DNA from: Candidatus Glassiibacteriota bacterium | Lineage (GTDB): Bacteria; Gemmatimonadota; Glassbacteria; GWA2-58-10 | Direction of reading: 5' to 3' | Assembly: GCA_016934095.1 (NCBI GenBank) | Contig: JAFGTO010000496.1 | Coordinates: forward strand, 1-14,056 | Length of the DNA stretch: 14,056 nt | Part shown: positions 12,820 through 14,056 of the stretch, in pieces | Layout: each line of letters begins with the position of its first letter | Position numbering within the stretch: the stretch's first letter is position 1 | Made by a program: the position numbers and the translations under genes | The notes under the pieces: generated by a model | The model's database searches: none | Told to the model about the DNA's origin: nothing | The model's input: the letters and a program-made list of their open reading frames with translations, nothing else

Positions 12820-14056
12820 TCACAGGCCTAAGAACCCGACAGGTCTTTTCGTTTTCCAAGCGCCCCCGGTGAAGTCCGGGAACTCGACCGGGGCACTGCC
12901 CCGGGCCACCGAGAGCTCGCTGAGCGGGCCGATCACGCTCCAGGCGGCAGAGTCGTATACATCGACCGGGGGCGGCACCCTGTTCCGCACAGCCCGCAGG
13001 AGCTGGTCGAGCATCATGTAGTCCCCGCCGCCGTGTGAGTAGCCGCGGGCGGTCTCGCCCAGGGCTTTCCACATCGGGTGCTCGTACTGCCCGTAATAGG
13101 AACCGGCATCCTCCCAGGTATGCTCCTGGGGGCTGCGGCTCTCGAGGTAGATCTGGTCGGTCGAGCCCATGTAGATACCCTCTGTGCCCTGGAGCCGGTA
13201 GATCATCTCGAAAGGCCGCGGCAGACAGGTGTCGTAGTACAGGGTTACAGTCTTTCCTTTCTCGGTGCGGATCAGGGTGGTGTTGACCGCCCCTATCTTG
13301 TATTGCTGTGAGGCGCTGGGGTGGTCCGGGCCGAACTTCTTGATAATGTATTCGTTCATTCCCGCAGGCTTGGAGCTCATCGAGACCAGGTGGCTGAAGC
13401 GGTCGCCCCGGTTGATGTCCATCCACCAGGCGCAGGGGCCGATAGCGTGGGTGGGATAGAGGTTCCCGTTGCGCTCCATCTTGTACCTGGCCCGCCAGAG
13501 CAGCTCACCTTCCGGGCCGAAGGCGACATAGCGGGTGTCGTGCTGGTAGCCTGTCTCGCAGTGGATCACCTCACCGAAAACGCCCTGCTGCACCATGTTG
13601 AGGACCATCATGACGTTGCGGAAATAGCAGTAGTTCTCCAGCATCATGCAGGGCATGCCGGTGCGCTCGCTGGTTTCCACCAGTTGGCTGCATTCGTCAA
13701 GGGTGGTCGCCGCGGGCACCTCGGTGGCCCCGTACTTGCCGGCTTCCATGGCCGCCATCATCACCGGGGCGTGCAGCTCCAGGGGAGTGGCGTTTATCAC
13801 CACGTCCAGGTCCACGCGCCCGGCCATCCGGCGGAAGTCCTCCGGGCCGCGGGAGTAGCCCTCCGGTTTTTTCAGGCCGCTTTTTTCCACCAGGCGCTGC
13901 GCTTTTTCCAGGTTCCCGGCATCGATGTCGCAGACTGCGGGAACCTCCACTCCGCCGAGGTCCAGGCAGGTGCGCAGCAGGTAGGTGCCGCGGCTGCCCA
14001 CCCCCACGAAACCCAGGCGCACGGGCCGTCCCGCTTCCGCGGCTGTCAGCGGCCCT
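12820..14056 (-). CDS. GH109-type Gfo/Idh/MocA glycosidase (alpha-N-acetylgalactosaminidase family), start outside the window
   Basis: The 400 residues from the GTG at 14020-14022 begin with the Rossmann motif RLGFVGVGSRG. The frame stays open to the window edge (adding ...GPLTAAEAGRP), so the GTG is probably internal and a signal peptide is expected beyond the edge. Family GH109 is recognised by TEVPAATTLDE (100-110), MLENYCYFRN (127-136), LYPTHAIGPCAWWMDINRGD (188-207, with H192 the likely catalytic histidine), LVSMSSKPAG, VNTTLIRTEKGKTVTLYYD, and the C-terminal HGGGDYMM, VYDSAAWSVIGPLSE and FPDFTGGAWK blocks. GH109 enzymes keep a tightly bound NAD+ and cleave alpha-GalNAc by an oxidation-elimination-addition-reduction cycle. 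The family contains other specificities, so the substrate is inferred. EVP replaces the EKP of ordinary Gfo/Idh/MocA dehydrogenases, consistent with GH109. Confidence 0.88.
   Translation of the reverse strand, partial: GPLTAAEAGRPVRLGFVGVGSRGTYLLRTCLDLGGVEVPAVCDIDAGNLEKAQRLVEKSGLKKPEGYSRGPEDFRRMAGRVDLDVVINATPLELHAPVMMAAMEAGKYGATEVPAATTLDECSQLVETSERTGMPCMMLENYCYFRNVMMVLNMVQQGVFGEVIHCETGYQHDTRYVAFGPEGELLWRARYKMERNGNLYPTHAIGPCAWWMDINRGDRFSHLVSMSSKPAGMNEYIIKKFGPDHPSASQQYKIGAVNTTLIRTEKGKTVTLYYDTCLPRPFEMIYRLQGTEGIYMGSTDQIYLESRSPQEHTWEDAGSYYGQYEHPMWKALGETARGYSHGGGDYMMLDQLLRAVRNRVPPPVDVYDSAAWSVIGPLSELSVARGSAPVEFPDFTGGAWKTKRPVGFLGL

Overview
The window is bacterial chromosomal DNA. Most of it is GC-rich: a hand count of positions 7201-7260 gives 42 G/C in 60. 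The gene content is Tat-exported Gfo/Idh/MocA oxidoreductase, GH2 and GH109 glycoside hydrolases, a membrane-anchored SUMF1-domain protein, a Tat-tagged hydroxypyruvate-isomerase-like protein and an Asp-box (BNR/sortilin-like) repeat protein. That mix is typical of glycan-degrading Planctomycetes, FCB-group bacteria and related candidate phyla. No rRNA, tRNA or phylogenetic marker is present that would settle the lineage, so this is an inference from style only.

Layout. Positions 3-2009 (+) hold the 3' part of a large secreted-type Asp-box repeat protein whose start lies outside the window. Positions 2127-3891 (+) hold a compact two-gene cassette that is visibly more AT-rich than everything around it (2461-2520: 20 G/C in 60). 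It encodes an ABC/RecF-like AAA ATPase overlapping by 8 nt with a small protein that has a Toprim-like layout of acidic residues. Positions 4013-6716 (-) hold a GH2 glycosidase followed by an EamA/DMT transporter. Divergent from these, 7036-9601 (+) hold a Tat-exported Gfo/Idh/MocA oxidoreductase and a SUMF1-like membrane protein. Positions 9602-9920 are non-coding and hold two striking inverted-repeat elements between convergent genes. Positions 9921-14056 (-) hold, in transcription order, a GH109-type enzyme (cut by the window edge), dihydroxy-acid dehydratase IlvD, and a Tat-tagged hydroxypyruvate-isomerase-like TIM barrel.

How the genes fit together. The GC-rich genes look like parts of an extracytoplasmic carbohydrate-utilisation neighbourhood: GH2 and GH109 would release or modify sugars, the Gfo/Idh/MocA and isomerase-like proteins would act on released sugars, and the EamA protein could move a small metabolite. 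ilvD (branched-chain amino acid synthesis) looks like a housekeeping gene among them. No sulfatase, SusC/SusD pair or regulator is visible.

The best candidate for an undescribed system is the ATPase plus Toprim-like cassette. Its architecture, an ABC-type ATPase overlapping a small putative Toprim nuclease, parallels two-gene anti-phage systems such as PARIS (AriA/AriB) and OLD/Gabija-type ATPase-Toprim proteins. In addition, the ATPase ends in QLDLF, a perfect match to the bacterial sliding-clamp-binding consensus, which hints that it is tethered to replication forks. Function is inferred and not shown.
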